Notes: generated from the letters alone by a model not told the origin. Shown: positions 36,675-48,740, counted from the first letter of the stretch. The stretch is DNA of 64,000 nt from Nemophila menziesii (GCA_029959085.1 JARWIR010000005.1:9612501-9676500), one strand, 5' to 3'. Made by a program: numbers and translations.

Positions 36675-37197
36675 CATAGTTGGCATTTAAATTTTACGCA
36701 TTTACTCGGTAACCAAGACATCTCTTCCCAAAGTTAAATTTTTCTAGCTCACGAGTGGTTTAGCTCAGTTTGTTAGGACGAGTAGGTTACTCGAGATCCT
36801 CATTTCCTAAAAAGTTAAAAAGACCTTGGAATGGACTTCTTTTTCCATAATTTAGTGTCTATTTTGTGCTTCGCCTTCACACCAGGTCTTGTGCCTCTAA
36901 TAACACGAACATAACATAACCTCGATGCATGATAACACTTTGAGGCTGCAAATTGAAGGGTTATTCTTCTGGCTCACGAAAAGACGAAGTTTGGAATCGA
37001 CTTTGACTTCATAATTTAATTTTCTAATTTGTGACTCACATTTGCACTAGGCAACCAGTAGCATAAACAATTGATATTAAACCCTTATGCATGGGGAGGC
37101 GTGTATATTTCCCATGGTATTAGTCGTGGTGAGCGCAAACTGGCTCGGTCACCCATGAAAAAAATGATATCAATAACAGGAGAAGGGAAAAAGGATA

Positions 37198-37269
37198 CGC
37201 CGTTGCCGGGGATCGAACCCGGGTCACCCGCGTGACAGGCGGGAATACTTACCACTATACTACAACGAC
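37198..37269 (-). tRNA. tRNA-Asp(GUC), perfect single copy in old array
   Basis: All four stems pair fully; loop CTGTCAC, anticodon GTC, T loop TTCGATC, discriminator G. It matches the standard plant nuclear tRNA-Asp as I know it, without the D-loop and 5:68 changes of the array copies. CAACCAA directly upstream and a TTTTT run 5 bases downstream give a complete Pol III unit. It sits among heavily decayed relics, so it looks selectively kept. Confidence 0.96.
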
Positions 37270-37633
37270 TTGGTTGACATTCCACTTTCACGTATTTACT
37301 CGAGAACCGTGATTCTCTTCCCAAAGCTAAATTCTTATGGCACGAGCGTTCTAACACGGTTTGTCAGGACAAGACGTAGCTAGAGATCCTCATTTCTCAA
37401 TGGGTTAAAAATACAAAGCTTGAAATCAACTTTGATTTCATAATTTAGTGTCTAATTTGTGTTTCACCTTCGCACCAAGTCTTGTGCCTCTGACAACACC
37501 ATAACCTTGATACATGATAATGCTTTGAGGCTTGAACTTATATAGTTACAGCAGAACCAACATCAGAAGCAAATATCTCAAACCAACATCGTCGCATTAT
37601 CAATAAAGCAATATGGTAACATGAAAAGGGAGA

Positions 37634-37703
37634 TGATGTTGCCAGGAATCAAACACATGTCACCCGCGTGATAGGTGAAAATAGTTACCACTATACTACA
37701 ACT
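37634..37703 (-). pseudogene. tRNA-Asp relic
   Basis: Acceptor 5' end has lost bases (ctacaacttg), B box broken, anticodon changed to gcgtgatagg (ATC). Confidence 0.65.
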
Positions 37704-38073
37704 TGTTTGACATTCACTTTCACGCATTTACTTTAGAACCGCGACTTCGCTTCCCAAATCTAAATTCTTCTAGCTCACGAGTGTTGTAGCTTGGTTTGTT
37801 AGGACGGGTAGGTTGCTCGGGAACCTCGTTTCTTTACTCATTCAAATACCAACCCTTGATCGACCTTTTTTGCCTAATTTAGTGTCTAATTTTTGCTTTA
37901 ACTTTGCTCAGATCTTTTGCCTCTGACAACACGAACATACCACAACTTCGTTGTATGATATTACTTTGAGATTGGAACTTGAAGAACATAAGAAAACGAT
38001 CTTGAACCTTAAGAGGCGATCATCTAGTTATTCAATAAAGAGATACGGTAACGGGAAAAGGGAAAAGATAATA

Positions 38074-38151
38074 GGATGTTGCTAGGGATCAAACCTAAGT
38101 CACCCGCATGACAGGCAAGAATACTTACCAGATACCACTATACTACAACAA
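38074..38151 (-). pseudogene. tRNA-Asp relic with internal duplication
   Basis: Anticodon GTC kept, but the D arm carries a short insertion (taccagataccac) that looks like a local slippage duplication. Confidence 0.65.
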
Positions 38152-38483
38152 TTTGATTAACATTCTACTTTTACGCATTTACTCGAGAACCACAACTTCT
38201 CTTCCCAACGATAAATTATTTTGGCCCGTGAGCTGTTTTAGCTTAATTTGTCAAGATGGGTAGGATACCCGAGATCATTATTTATTAATGGGTTAAAAAG
38301 AACAATCTTGGAGCCGACTTTGACTCTATAATTAGTGTATAATTTATGATTCGCCTTCGCACCAGGTAACCACCAGCATAAGCAAATGATATTGAACCTT
38401 TAGAGGTGTTTTTTGAGTTATTCAATAGAGATATACATTAACAGGAAAATGGAAAATGGAAAATGGAAAAGTGAAAAAGGATA

Positions 38484-38547
38484 CAACGTCTCTAGATCAA
38501 ACTATTTGCGTGACAGTCAGGGATACTTACTACCATACTACAACAAT
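38484..38547 (-). pseudogene. tRNA-Asp relic
   Basis: Shortened; T arm mostly lost, anticodon stem unpaired. Confidence 0.55.
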
Positions 38548-38861
38548 TTGATTATTAATATACTTTCACGCATGTACTTATGAACCACAACTTCTCTTCC
38601 AAAAGTTAAATTCTTCTAGATCACAAGTGTTCTAGCTTAGTGTCTCAAGACGAATAGGATGCTCGATCCTCATTTTTTAACGGGTTCAAAAGACCAAGCC
38701 TGGAATCAACTTTGACTTCATAATTTAATGTCTAATTTGTGATTCACCTTCGCACACATAACCAAAAAAAATAAGAAAATGATCTTGAACCTTAATAGGT
38801 TGTCGTCGAGTTATTCAATAAATCGATACGGTAAGGGGAAAAGCGAAAGGGAAAAAGGATA

Positions 38862-38923
38862 CACCAAACAAACTCGGGTCACCCGCGTGACAAGCGGTGA
38901 CACTTACCATTATATTGCAAGGA
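38862..38923 (-). pseudogene. tRNA-Asp relic
   Basis: gggtcacccgcgtgacaagc is preserved, but the T loop and acceptor 3' strand are deleted. Confidence 0.6.
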
Positions 38924-39312
38924 CTTGGTAGACATTCCACTTTCACGCAGTTAGTCGAGAACCATGATACTCTACCCAAAGATAAATTCTTCTAGCTCAC
39001 AAGCGTTCTAACTCGGTTTGTCAGGACGAGTAGGTTACTTGAATTCCCCATTTGTTAATGGTCATAAAAGACTAAGCTTGGAATCGACTTTGTTTTCATA
39101 ATTTAGTTTCTAATTTAAGTTTCACCTTAGCACCAAGTCTTATCCCTCTGACAACACAAACATACCATAACCTCGATGCATGATAACACTTTGAGCCTGT
39201 AACTTGAAAGGCTACAGTAGAACCAACAACATAAGCAAATGAGCATGAATCTTAAGAGGTGATCTTCGCTATAGCAATATGGTAACAGGGAAAGGTAAAA
39301 GGGGAACTGATA

Positions 39313-39383
39313 CACCATTACTGAGTATCGAACACGGTCACCAGCGCGACAAGCACACATACTTAATAATGTACTACAACGAC
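39313..39383 (-). pseudogene. tRNA-Asp relic
   Basis: 5' acceptor strand is perfect; D arm and anticodon stem decayed. Confidence 0.6.
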
Positions 39384-39521
39384 TTAGTTGATATTCCACT
39401 TTCACGCATTTACTCAATAACCACGACTTATCTTCCCAAATCTAAATTCTTCCAGCTCACGAATGTTATAGCTTGGTCTATCAGGATAAGTAGGTTGCTT
39501 GAGATCCTCCTTTCTTAACAG

Positions 39522-40095
39522 TAGGGCTGTAAACGAGCCGAGCCGAATACTAGATGTACATGTTTGTTTGTTTAATTTCTCGAGTCAAGCCGAGCCGCAA
39601 ATTTAAACGAGTCGGGTCAAGCCGAGCTCAAATTTAAACGAGCTGAGCACTCGAGCTTCCAATGATCAAAATCAGAAATGTTAGAACTTGTTTGTTTAAC
39701 TTATAGAACAACCTTTTTTAGAGTCGAGACCGAGTTTCTCATAAACAATTTGTTTTTTATGGTTGAAATGGGACTTTCATGAATGGTTGGTATTTGATGG
39801 AGTGTGTGGTATGAAAATATGAAACATAAAATAATAATAAAATAAATGTCTAGATAAATTACAAATATCCAATTTGATATTGGAGGTTTAATAATATATT
39901 TATAAGTAGATAATATATTAATTTATATTTATTATAATTTTAAACGAGCTCACGAGCCGAGCTCGAGCAGGCTCGTTTACTTATCGAGCTTAAAATGGAG
40001 CTTGAGCTTGTTTATATTCGAGCCGATCTCGAACGAGCTTTTATCTGAGACGAGTTTGAGCTGCTCGCGAGCATATTGGTTCATTTACAGCCCTA
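39522..40095. mobile_element. hAT-type MITE, copy A
   Basis: 574 bp. Ends TAGGGCTGTAAACG and TTTACAGCCCTA, flanked by CTTAACAG and CTTAAGGG, an imperfect 8-bp target duplication. Sub-terminal GAGCTCG/GAGCCGAGC words are mirrored at both ends; the centre is AT-rich and non-coding. It is inserted in a tRNA-Asp spacer exactly at the ttaacgggttgaaaa word. Same family as 54899-55442, which lies in inverse orientation. Confidence 0.85.
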
Positions 40096-40220
40096 CTTAA
40101 GGGTTGAAAAATGAAGCTTGGAATCGACTTTTTTTTTCATAAAATAGTCTAATTTGTGTTTCACCTTCGCACCAGATCTTAAGAGGTGACCATCGATTTA
40201 TTTAATAGAACGAGACATTA

Positions 40221-40275
40221 ACGCCCGGGTCACCCGCGTGACAGGCGGGAATACTTACCGCTATACTACAACGAG
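40221..40275 (-). pseudogene. tRNA-Asp relic, 3' truncated
   Basis: cccgggtcacccgcgtgaca and the D arm are intact, but the T loop and acceptor 3' strand are missing; a deletion joins spacer to the T stem. Confidence 0.65.
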
Positions 40276-40504
40276 TCAATGTGATTCCATTTTCACGTAT
40301 TTTCCCGAGAACCACGATTTCTCTTCTAAAAGCTAAATCCGTCAGGCTCACGAGCATTTAGCTCTGTTTGTACTTCTGAACTGGGTAAAAATACCAAGAT
40401 TGGAATCAAATTTGATTTCGTAATTTAGTGTCAAAATTGTGTTTCACCTTTGTTCCATGTCGATGCATGATAACACTTTAAGGCTGGAACAGGGTTAAGG
40501 AATA

Positions 40505-40576
40505 CACCGTTAATGGGGATCAAAACCGGGTCACACGCATGACAAGCGGGAACACTTACCACTATACTACAACGAC
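40505..40576 (-). pseudogene. tRNA-Asp relic, nearly full length
   Basis: 72 nt, anticodon GTC, 5' half good; T stem and anticodon stem carry mismatches. Last relic before the second LTR-like repeat. Confidence 0.7.
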
Positions 40577-40831
40577 TTGGTTAACATTCCATTTTCACGC
40601 ATTTACTCGAGATCCACGATATCTCATCCCAAAGCTAAATTCTTTTGGCTCAATAGCAATCTAGCCTGGTTTGTCACGACAAGTAGATTGCTTGAGATCC
40701 TCGTCTTAGAATTGGTTAAAAAGACCAAGCTAGAATCAACTTTATTTTTCATAAGTTTGTCAAATTTACGCCTTCACATATATACAAGGCACGCCGAACC
40801 ACACACATACCTAGTTAAAACCACTTTTTAA

Positions 40832-42170
40832 TGGACAAAAACACTCTTTGAATAAAATAATAACATTTATCAAATATATTAAAAATATGATATTAAGATC
40901 TAAAATCACTTTAGGTGTTTTTTTAGGTATTTTTTATGTGTGTGTTTTTTAATTACCTAGCGGGTCTTGAAAACCAATTTAATCATTAATAAAGAGGGTG
41001 TGGGAAAAATCTCCTTCTTAGAGGGCACAACCAATCTTATGGGTGGAAAAATACTAAAATACCTTCAAATAAAACAAAAACTACATGAGGACAGAAAATA
41101 AGTGGCAGTGACGTAGACCACCAACAAAGTGAGTCTTTTAGCGAGTCATTGAGTATTGGCACTATTCATCGCTAACTACCAACCCCTGCCGCCACCGCCA
41201 CCTGGGGTGTACTTAGAGAGTCACTGAGTACGAAAAAACTGATTATAAGGACACCGAGTTCAAGGTATTTGAGTACGAATTCACTGAGTACGATATATCT
41301 CTGAGTATACTAAAAAACTCTCTGATGTATACTCAACTAAAACCTTGAGTATGCTCATAAATTCTATAAATATGATCTAAAATCACCGAGTATGTGTCGT
41401 ATATCACTGATGATACTTGAAATAAAAAATAAACAGGAAAATAAAGGGTATAATTGTACACAAATTATTTTTATGATAAAAAATATTACTGAGCATTTTC
41501 AAGAGCAAATCTTTATATAGAGTTCAATAGCAACCAACCTACATAGTATGTACCTATAGGTTGTTTTTTATAGTCATACAATTTCATATCTAATCATTTA
41601 GCAGTATAAAACTAGTAGATTAGATTAGAATTTACAAACCTTAGTTTTGGGTTACTTTTTTGTCTAGATAAAAGAATAGGGTTTTCCTATGGTAGAGAGA
41701 AAAAGGGAGATCTTGAGTGTAGAGTGTACATTTGGTTTACTTGTGTTAAAGTTACCAAAAGAGATCTTCGAATAAGTTATAAAGGTTTATGTGCTCACCT
41801 TTAAGACGACGGGAGTTGTAGTGGATGTGCTTACAAATTCCTAAGGTGTCTCAATACCTTAGGTGGTGGACTAAACGTACGAATACCGAACTACTCAAAA
41901 ATTATGTGTTTGTGTTCCTTCCTTACTCTTTACATTCTTGCATGCTATGCTTAGTGTTTGTGAAATTGTCTATTCTTTAATTGGCTATTTGTCTAAGCAT
42001 ATAACCCAAAGTTTGTACCTATATCCTCTTACGAGACTTTATGTGCTGGTTAGTTTTTTTCTTATTGAGTATAATTTTTATTCAACCCCCCTAGAACTAT
42101 TTATTTGGTTTCACATACAAAAAAAGACCTCATCTCATTAATCAACACCAGGTCGTACTCAAAACGTCCA
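40832..42170 (+). mobile_element. 1.3 kb LTR-like repeat, copy 2
   Basis: Same orientation and order as 33703-34988, about 80-85 percent alike by eye, with an extra stretch of about 100 bp near 41610-41725. TGGA and TCCA ends. The old tRNA-Asp array lies exactly between the two copies. They could be two solo LTRs or the two LTRs of one element whose interior was replaced; the first is likelier, because the space between them is tRNA monomer. Confidence 0.5.
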
Positions 42171-43459
42171 ACTACCCATTACTGAACGCTACACATCCAA
42201 AATCTGTTAATTTCATATAAATTTAGTATAACATCCTAGAGAACATTACATACATTGCAGTCCATCCAAAACAACTATGATCAAGGGGAAAACTCAACAA
42301 GATCCTTAAAGTACTCGATGTACTTAAAATAATCGAAAAAGTTTGTTTACCTTTTCGTCGTTTGTTGACTATGCCCTACTTTTTTGATTTTTTTTGTCGC
42401 TTTAACGCCGTTTCCCTAATCACTCATTCGTTGTATTGGTTTTGAATACGAGAATCTTGCGATGATGTGTGCTTGTTGACAACCCATTATTGTTATTGAA
42501 GAGAAAAAACGAGAATAATGATGTATATATTGTGCATGAGTCTAAAATGGTTTTATGTTTCAAGTGGTCATTAACATGCAACAACTCAAAGGTACAAATA
42601 TTATGATTATAACTTAGTAATATATAGATTATTTGTAGCAAAATTGTTTAAGTTTTGGATTTTTCAAAGTCATTGACTTTTTTAAAGGGATAATGCCAAT
42701 TAACATCAAATAAACACTTTTTCTTTTTATTCAATATTAGACATTTGTCTTAGTCCATTGATCTAAATTAATTAAGACTCGTCTTGATTCCTTCTCAACT
42801 ATCTAGCTAGGCTGATTTCATTCTTAATTGTCTCCATAATATTCAATGAAGACTTAGATAGTTGTGGATACACCTTACTGACCCCCCACCCCATCACCAC
42901 CACCCACATATGTAAAAAAAAAAAAAAAAATTGGTTCAAGGACACTGTTTTATTCGACCAAAATAATTTTAAAAAAGACACTATTTAAGATCCTTCATTT
43001 TCTCTATTAACCATATGAGGTGGAATTTTATTTGCGTCGACATGTACTTCTCTTTCGTTGTTCTTTTAATTAATTTTCTATATCAATTCAACTTTCTATT
43101 CCACCGTTTATTAACCAAAAAAAAAAAAACATTTTTTATATCCCTTCTCAGTCCAACTACTCCCGAGATTGGTTAAACTTTAATATTATAACACGTTTTA
43201 GTAATATGTTTCAATTTACTCAAGAAAATATGTTAAAAATTATGATTTAGAATATTTGTTGCTTTATCAATTCGCCTAATCTTTGGTGTGGTTGTCTAGT
43301 ATTAATCTTTTGTACATTCAATATAAGCAAGTTTACAATATTTTCTTCATTATCATTCATGCTGATTTTCGTAAGCGTCCTTGTCAATTACTTGTACTCT
43401 ATCTAATAAGATATAAAAAAAATTGTCAGGAAAAAAATAACTAAAATATAATAATAAAA
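42171..43459. other. Intergenic, AT-rich, no gene seen
   Basis: No coding signal beyond short chance frames. Holds a 17-base poly-A run near 42914 and several shorter ones. Confidence 0.6.
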
Positions 43460-43636
43460 GAGTAATGATATATACCACCCAAATATCACCCAATGACATG
43501 GCGTGAATTGGTTGGTTACAAATCTTTAATCAAATCAAGAAAATAAATGCATTAACAATTTGTAACCAATCAATTCACGCCACGTCATCAGGTAACATTT
43601 GAGTGGTATGAATTTAGGTGGTATATATCATTACTC
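43460..43636. mobile_element. 177-bp MITE with 9-bp target duplication
   Basis: Long terminal inverted repeats starting GAGTAATGATATATACCACC on both sides; the arms run nearly to the centre through GGCGTGAATTG and TTGGTTACAAAT words. Flanked by a perfect 9-bp direct repeat ATAATAAAA (43451-43459 and 43637-43645). A 9-bp duplication is typical of Mutator-like elements. It lies about 490 bp upstream of the BRO1-domain gene start. Confidence 0.85.
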
Positions 43637-43950
43637 ATAATAAAATCAGTTAATTTTTATTGAAACAATGTAAAACTAAATTATAAATGATGAATATCAT
43701 TTAAAAGTCATGGCACTAGTTTTCAAGGGAGAATTAAGCTTTTACAAATGTGATCCCGTTGAGAATTATAAAAAGTATAGTATTTTTATAAATCTTTCTT
43801 GTCGAAATGTAGAAAGGAAACCCACATAGTATTGTTTCCATGCATTGTAGAGACAAAACAACCCTTTTTGGACATAATCACATGACCAAGAATATTCGAA
43901 GTAATTTCTTGTGACTTTCTCATTTCAAATTATCCAAGCTCGGGATTTCC

Positions 43951-43960
43951 TATAAATAAA
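43951..43960 (+). promoter_or_regulatory. Candidate TATA box for the BRO1-domain gene
   Basis: TATAAATAAA, the best plant TATA match upstream of the start codon at 44127. It would give a 5' UTR of roughly 145 nt. Confidence 0.4.
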
Positions 43961-44126
43961 ACAGTATTAAGTTAATTACTTAAACTAAACTCTCCTGATT
44001 CCTGACAAACCAACCATTATTTGACAAAACAAACATTTTTTTATATCAAATTTTTTTATTCCGTTAAATTTGATCTCACGATTTCTTAATTACGACAAGG
44101 TTCTTTTGTCACTGAAACCATTATCA

Positions 44127-45960
44127 ATGGAAAATTATCCACCTAGTCTACCTAAGCAAGGAACCAAGTCGGTATATATTCTTTCTAATTTTATCTTATT
44201 ATTGACCCAAAATATATCCAATAACTCCCCCTATGTTTTCCATAAAAAAACTACTCTCCATTAAAAATCTTCACTTACCTCCCTCTGGCTTTCAATCTTT
44301 TCATATTATTGTTTGTTTAAATATTTTGTTAATTCTAAAATAAAATATAGTTTATTTTGCATAATATAAAGACGTATGAGGCAATAAACACACAAAAAAA
44401 GAAATGTCGACTATTGATAAGAAACATATAGGAGCACCAGATAATCGAATATATGTTGAAAAAATTCTTACTGATCGAACTTTTGACTTTGATAGTGTTT
44501 ATACGAAGCTGCACTAATAACTTGTGATCCCGTAACACTTGAGTATATGAAAGAGGGGAGCTCAAAGCGCCGAGCAATAGAAGAATCAATTAACAACAGC
44601 TCTACTATAACAGAAGCTATCGCTAGAGAAATGTCTGGTGGGTTGACTTCTCGAGCTGACCAGGTATGTATGTACCCCTCAACTTTTTTAACTATCAAAG
44701 ACACCCCTGAGACTATATTTGTATTGGAATGATCTTGTAGGATATTCAGAAATTGGAAGCTTATTTACCAATAGTCGAAAATTTGGTTCGCCACATTGAA
44801 TCAGCTAGAAACCAAAGTAAAATGAGTAGTTGTATCGCAAGCCTAAAGATAAAGTGGAGTAGTTCTCTTAGTACCTCTTCTTTGTTTAATTGTAAATCTC
44901 CTAAGTTCTACCAAATCAACAATTTGAGATTTGAACTAGGGATGGTCCTTTCCGTTTATGGCACTACCCTTCGCGAAAAAGCCCGAGAACTCATTTCTAC
45001 AGGTAAGCATAGGGGATTACAAATTTACAATGCAATTTTCGCATAAGATAAGGACGTATAGTGTGATTAACTCTACTTCTCCATACTTGTAGATTTAGTA
45101 CAATCAGCAAAGTTATTTAGAGAAGCTTCCGGAGTTTATCATTATCAAGCAAACGAGGTTCTTCCCCCTTTACAGTCATTTTCTCCATCTGAAAGACCAC
45201 CCGAAGCTGCGTTATGTGTATCATCTATTATGAGCCTAATTTGCTTAGCCGAGGCTCAGGTTAATGTTTAACTCGAATTTCATTATGAGTTAATTGCATA
45301 AACAAGTAAAGAACTATAGTTTGTGTAATTTGCCCTTCCATTATATTTGTTTCTCTCTTTGCAACCAATCATGTTTTGATCTTCTATGCATATTTTAGGC
45401 TGTAACTGCAAGAAAAGCCGAAGAAAATGGTAACAGTCACGCTCTTCTCGCGAAACTACACTATGGAATCAGAGATTTTCTCGATGAAGCAATCGGGATT
45501 CTAAATTCTTCAACCGAGCGTATAAACATCACATCACGATTTATGGTATGTTTCGACAAGGGGAACTTCTTTTTTACTTAATTGCACTAAATAACCTTCC
45601 AATAATTTACAGGATTACATTTCAAGTTGCCTAAAATTACACGAGTTAAAGAGCTTCCAAAACTTCGCCGAAAGCTTAAAGAACGACGATAAAATTGGCT
45701 TAGCAGTTTCGTTTCTTCGAAACATAATGCATAATGCGCAAAAGAATTTGACCAAAGAAGAATCATTGAGATCAATTACCAAGCAAGTAATTCAAGAAAT
45801 GAACATTTTACTTCACAAATATGAACACGAAAACGAGGTTGTTTGGTTACAAACTATCCCTACTCTTTACGAGCTGCCTCTGCCCGGTAGCGTAAAAATT
45901 GCAACAATGATCCCTTATTGTCCTAAAAGATGCGAAACACCCCTCCTTTTCAAGTCATGA
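44127..45960 (+). CDS. BRO1-domain protein (BRO1-like, endosomal targeting)
   Basis: Six GT-AG exons: 44127-44171, 44496-44663, 44741-45002, 45093-45259, 45399-45545, 45613-45960. Phases join and give 378 aa. The chain matches the plant BRO1-like family (Arabidopsis At1g73390 type): AIEESIN, AIAREMSGGLTSRA, DIQKLEAYLP, FYQINNLRFELGM, DLVQSAKLFREASGVYH, MSLICLAEAQAVTARKAEE, LAKLHYGIRDFLDEAI, ending IPYCPKRCETPLLFKS. BRO1 domains form curved alpha-helical rods; in ALIX and Bro1 they bind ESCRT-III on endosomes, but these plant proteins have little more than the domain and their role is unclear. Exon 1 is short and its N-terminus (MENYPPSLPKQGTKS) is unlike the usual family start; the spacing to CDPVTLE fits. 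The frame stays open upstream of 44127, so the start is the least certain part. Confidence 0.88.
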
Positions 45961-46325
45961 TTATATATATACAAATCGTAGAGCACACAATCAACTGTAT
46001 ATAACGTTTTTTTCTCTCTTTATCTTTCACCTTTTTGACAACTTAATCTCTCATCTTGTGTAAACATCATTTTTTAATCTCTAATTTTGTGAGAACATTA
46101 GTAAATTTTTCCTATCCAAGTGTTAAATCCACATGAATAAAGACTAAACTACCCTTACCAAGTGTTGTTTTGCTATTGTCACGTCACATGTAACATCAAA
46201 ACTTATACCACAACGAAAAAAATCCAGATAAACGACGTTAAAACCGTCACAAAATCAAAAGTTTCAACAGAATCACAACCAAATCACAAACATTAAAAGT
46301 AATTACGAGAAAACACAAATATTTT

Positions 46326-48655
46326 TTAGGCTTTTTTCTCAAGCATAGCTCTGACTTTCATTGGAAGTCCAAAAAGCTTAATAAACCCAGCAGCATCAGC
46401 TTGATCATAAGTATCAGCACTTTCAAACGACGAAATATCCTGTCGATACAAACTAAACGGACTCTCACGGCTCGTAACACTAACCGAACCCTTATACAAC
46501 TTCAAAGTAACTTCCCCAGTGGTAGTTTTCGTAATATTCTCCATAAAAGAATCCAAACTTTCACGAAGCGGGTCAAACCATTTCCCCGCATAAACAAGCT
46601 CCGCGTATTTCAAAGCTAACGAATCTTTAAATTGCATTGATTCACGATCAAGTGTTAAAGATTCCAATTCACGTACAGCTGTAAACATGATGGCCCCACC
46701 TGGTGCTTCGTAAACTCCACGGCTTTTCATTCCGACTATTCGGTTTTCAACGATGTCGGTTCGGCCGATACCGTGTTTACCGCCGATGTCGTTGAGTGTG
46801 GCTAGGAGAGTTGCTGGTGATAAGGTTTTGCCGTTAAGCGAGACCGGGATGCCACCGATAATACCGATTTTAATGTATCTGTTGGATGATTAATATTTTA
46901 AATTAATTGAAAATTAAAATAAAAGAAAATGTATTTAAAAATCTTACTCAGGTTTATTAGGTGCTTCTTCTGGGGAAACTGACATCATGTACATGTCATC
47001 GTGTGGTTCGTTTTTTGGGTCCTCGAGAATATCTCCCTGTAAATATAAAGAGAAATAAATTATCTACGTACTCTTTTTTCTATGAAAAAAATTGATTAAA
47101 GATGAGTTTTTACCTCGTGACTTAAATGCCAAAGGTTCCTATCTCGGCTATAAATAGATTTTTTAGTAACAGGGACAGGTATATTATGCTTTTTAGCATA
47201 TTCAATTGCATCTTCTCTTCCTGTTATTTCCCATTCTCTCCATGGTGCTACAACGCTTAGTTCAGGGTTTAACGCAAAGAAAGTAAGCTCAAATCGAACC
47301 TACACAAATACATAAACAAATTAATAAAATAACAAAACTCAATTTAATTATAAAAAAAAAAATTAATCTTACCTGATCATTTCCTTTTCCAGTACATCCA
47401 TGAGAAACAGCATCAGCTCCAACTTCTTTAGCAACATCAACCATTGCCTGCCTTTGTCAAACACTGATAAATATAGGGACCTATAGTGCAAATGTGTAAT
47501 TAAGAAAAAAATAATTCTTTTGTTGTTTACCTTTGCTATAACAGGGCGAGCCATTGAAGTACCAAGTAAGTATTTCCTTTCATAAACAGCGCCAGCTCGT
47601 AAACACGGAAACACATAGTCTTTCACAAATTCTTCTTTTAAATCCTTTACAACTAATTGACACGCACCACTAGCTTTAGCCTTTTGTTCTAAACCTTCTA
47701 ATTCTTTAATTCCCTATATAAAAAATAAGTGAGTAAATAGTAAATAATAGAATCAATTAAAGCTTTTAACTCGATTTCTTACTTGTCCAACATCAGCTGT
47801 GAAACAAACAACCTCACAACCATAATGTTCTCTGCAAAAAGTTTATTAATTTCGAAAAATTTGTATTAAAATAATAATTAAATGAAATGTATTGTATTGT
47901 ACCTTAGCCAAGGTACGATAACAGATGTATCTAAACCACCACTGTAAGCTAAGACAACTTTGTTCAACTTTTTACGAAGAACTTTTGGTGTGGTAAGAAT
48001 GTCCTTGTCAGTAGATAAAACTGCTTGGATTGCTGTAAATAATGTAAAAAAAGTAAATTTTTTAATATGATACTAATAGAAGAGAGAAGATTAAGGAGAT
48101 GAAGGTACCTTGATGATGATTGTAACGCGGTATGGTGGAGTTTGAAGTGGTTTGAACAAGTGATAGTCCATGAAAGTCTGAGCCTTTTATTCCAAGTTGC
48201 TGAAATGTAATATTTACACAATTACTTATACATACATATATATACGTACAAAATTCAAGTTGGATTTGCCAAATAGTTCACACAAATTGGATTAATTGTC
48301 ATGTGAAATAATTAATTGTAACCGCTAATATAATTCATCGGGTTTTACCCCGTAGAAACATACGTGATAAGAATTTAAAGATAAAAGAAGAGAAAATGGA
48401 AATGAATTTACCTGATGGATGTTTCTTGAAGAGCAAAGCTTATCAACAGATCCTCCTCCTTGAGTTAAATCTGGAAATATTATTATACGAGCGCAAATGG
48501 ATTAATAATATATACATATGATAAAGAGAATAAACCCTAGAACTTAAACCTTAAAACGCTCGAATCAAAATATAAAAAATAGTATTTTCCAATGCAATAC
48601 CTGGTTTGGAGCCGTGGAGAAGCAAGCTCATCGAGGAAGAAGAAGCCATAGACAT
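46326..48655 (-). CDS. ASS: Argininosuccinate synthase, chloroplastic
   Basis: Joins citrulline and aspartate using ATP to make argininosuccinate, the next-to-last step of arginine synthesis; plastid stroma in plants. Ten exons: 48655-48601, 48470-48412, 48199-48109, 48032-47903, 47831-47783, 47713-47531, 47447-47373, 47299-47114, 47036-46948, 46878-46326, all GT-AG and in phase, 489 aa. Residues 1 to about 75 are rich in S, T and basic residues with few acidic ones, as in a transit peptide (start [18 protein letters not shown]). The core starts [24 protein letters not shown] at 99-105 is the ATP pyrophosphatase loop. [44 protein letters not shown] and [10 protein letters not shown] are family signatures. 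Length equals that of other plant enzymes. Convergent with the BRO1 gene; 365 bp separate the stop codons. Confidence 0.96.
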
Positions 48656-48732
48656 TTTTAAAAGCTTTGCCTTCTTCTGAACAAGAGAGTGAAAAGAGTA
48701 GTGTGGTTAGTGAGTATGTCTGAATGGAAAGT

Positions 48733-48740
48733 ATTTTATA
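48733..48740 (-). promoter_or_regulatory. Candidate TATA box for ASS
   Basis: Reads TATAAAAT on the minus strand, about 80 bp upstream of the ATG, so the 5' UTR would be about 50 nt. Confidence 0.5.

Noticed and set aside
33703..42170. One full LTR retrotransposon spanning both 1.3 kb repeats
   Set aside because: The interval between them is tRNA-Asp monomer sequence with no gag or pol, primer site or purine tract.
46401..46619. 72-aa plus-strand frame inside ASS
   Set aside because: Antisense shadow of the last ASS exon.
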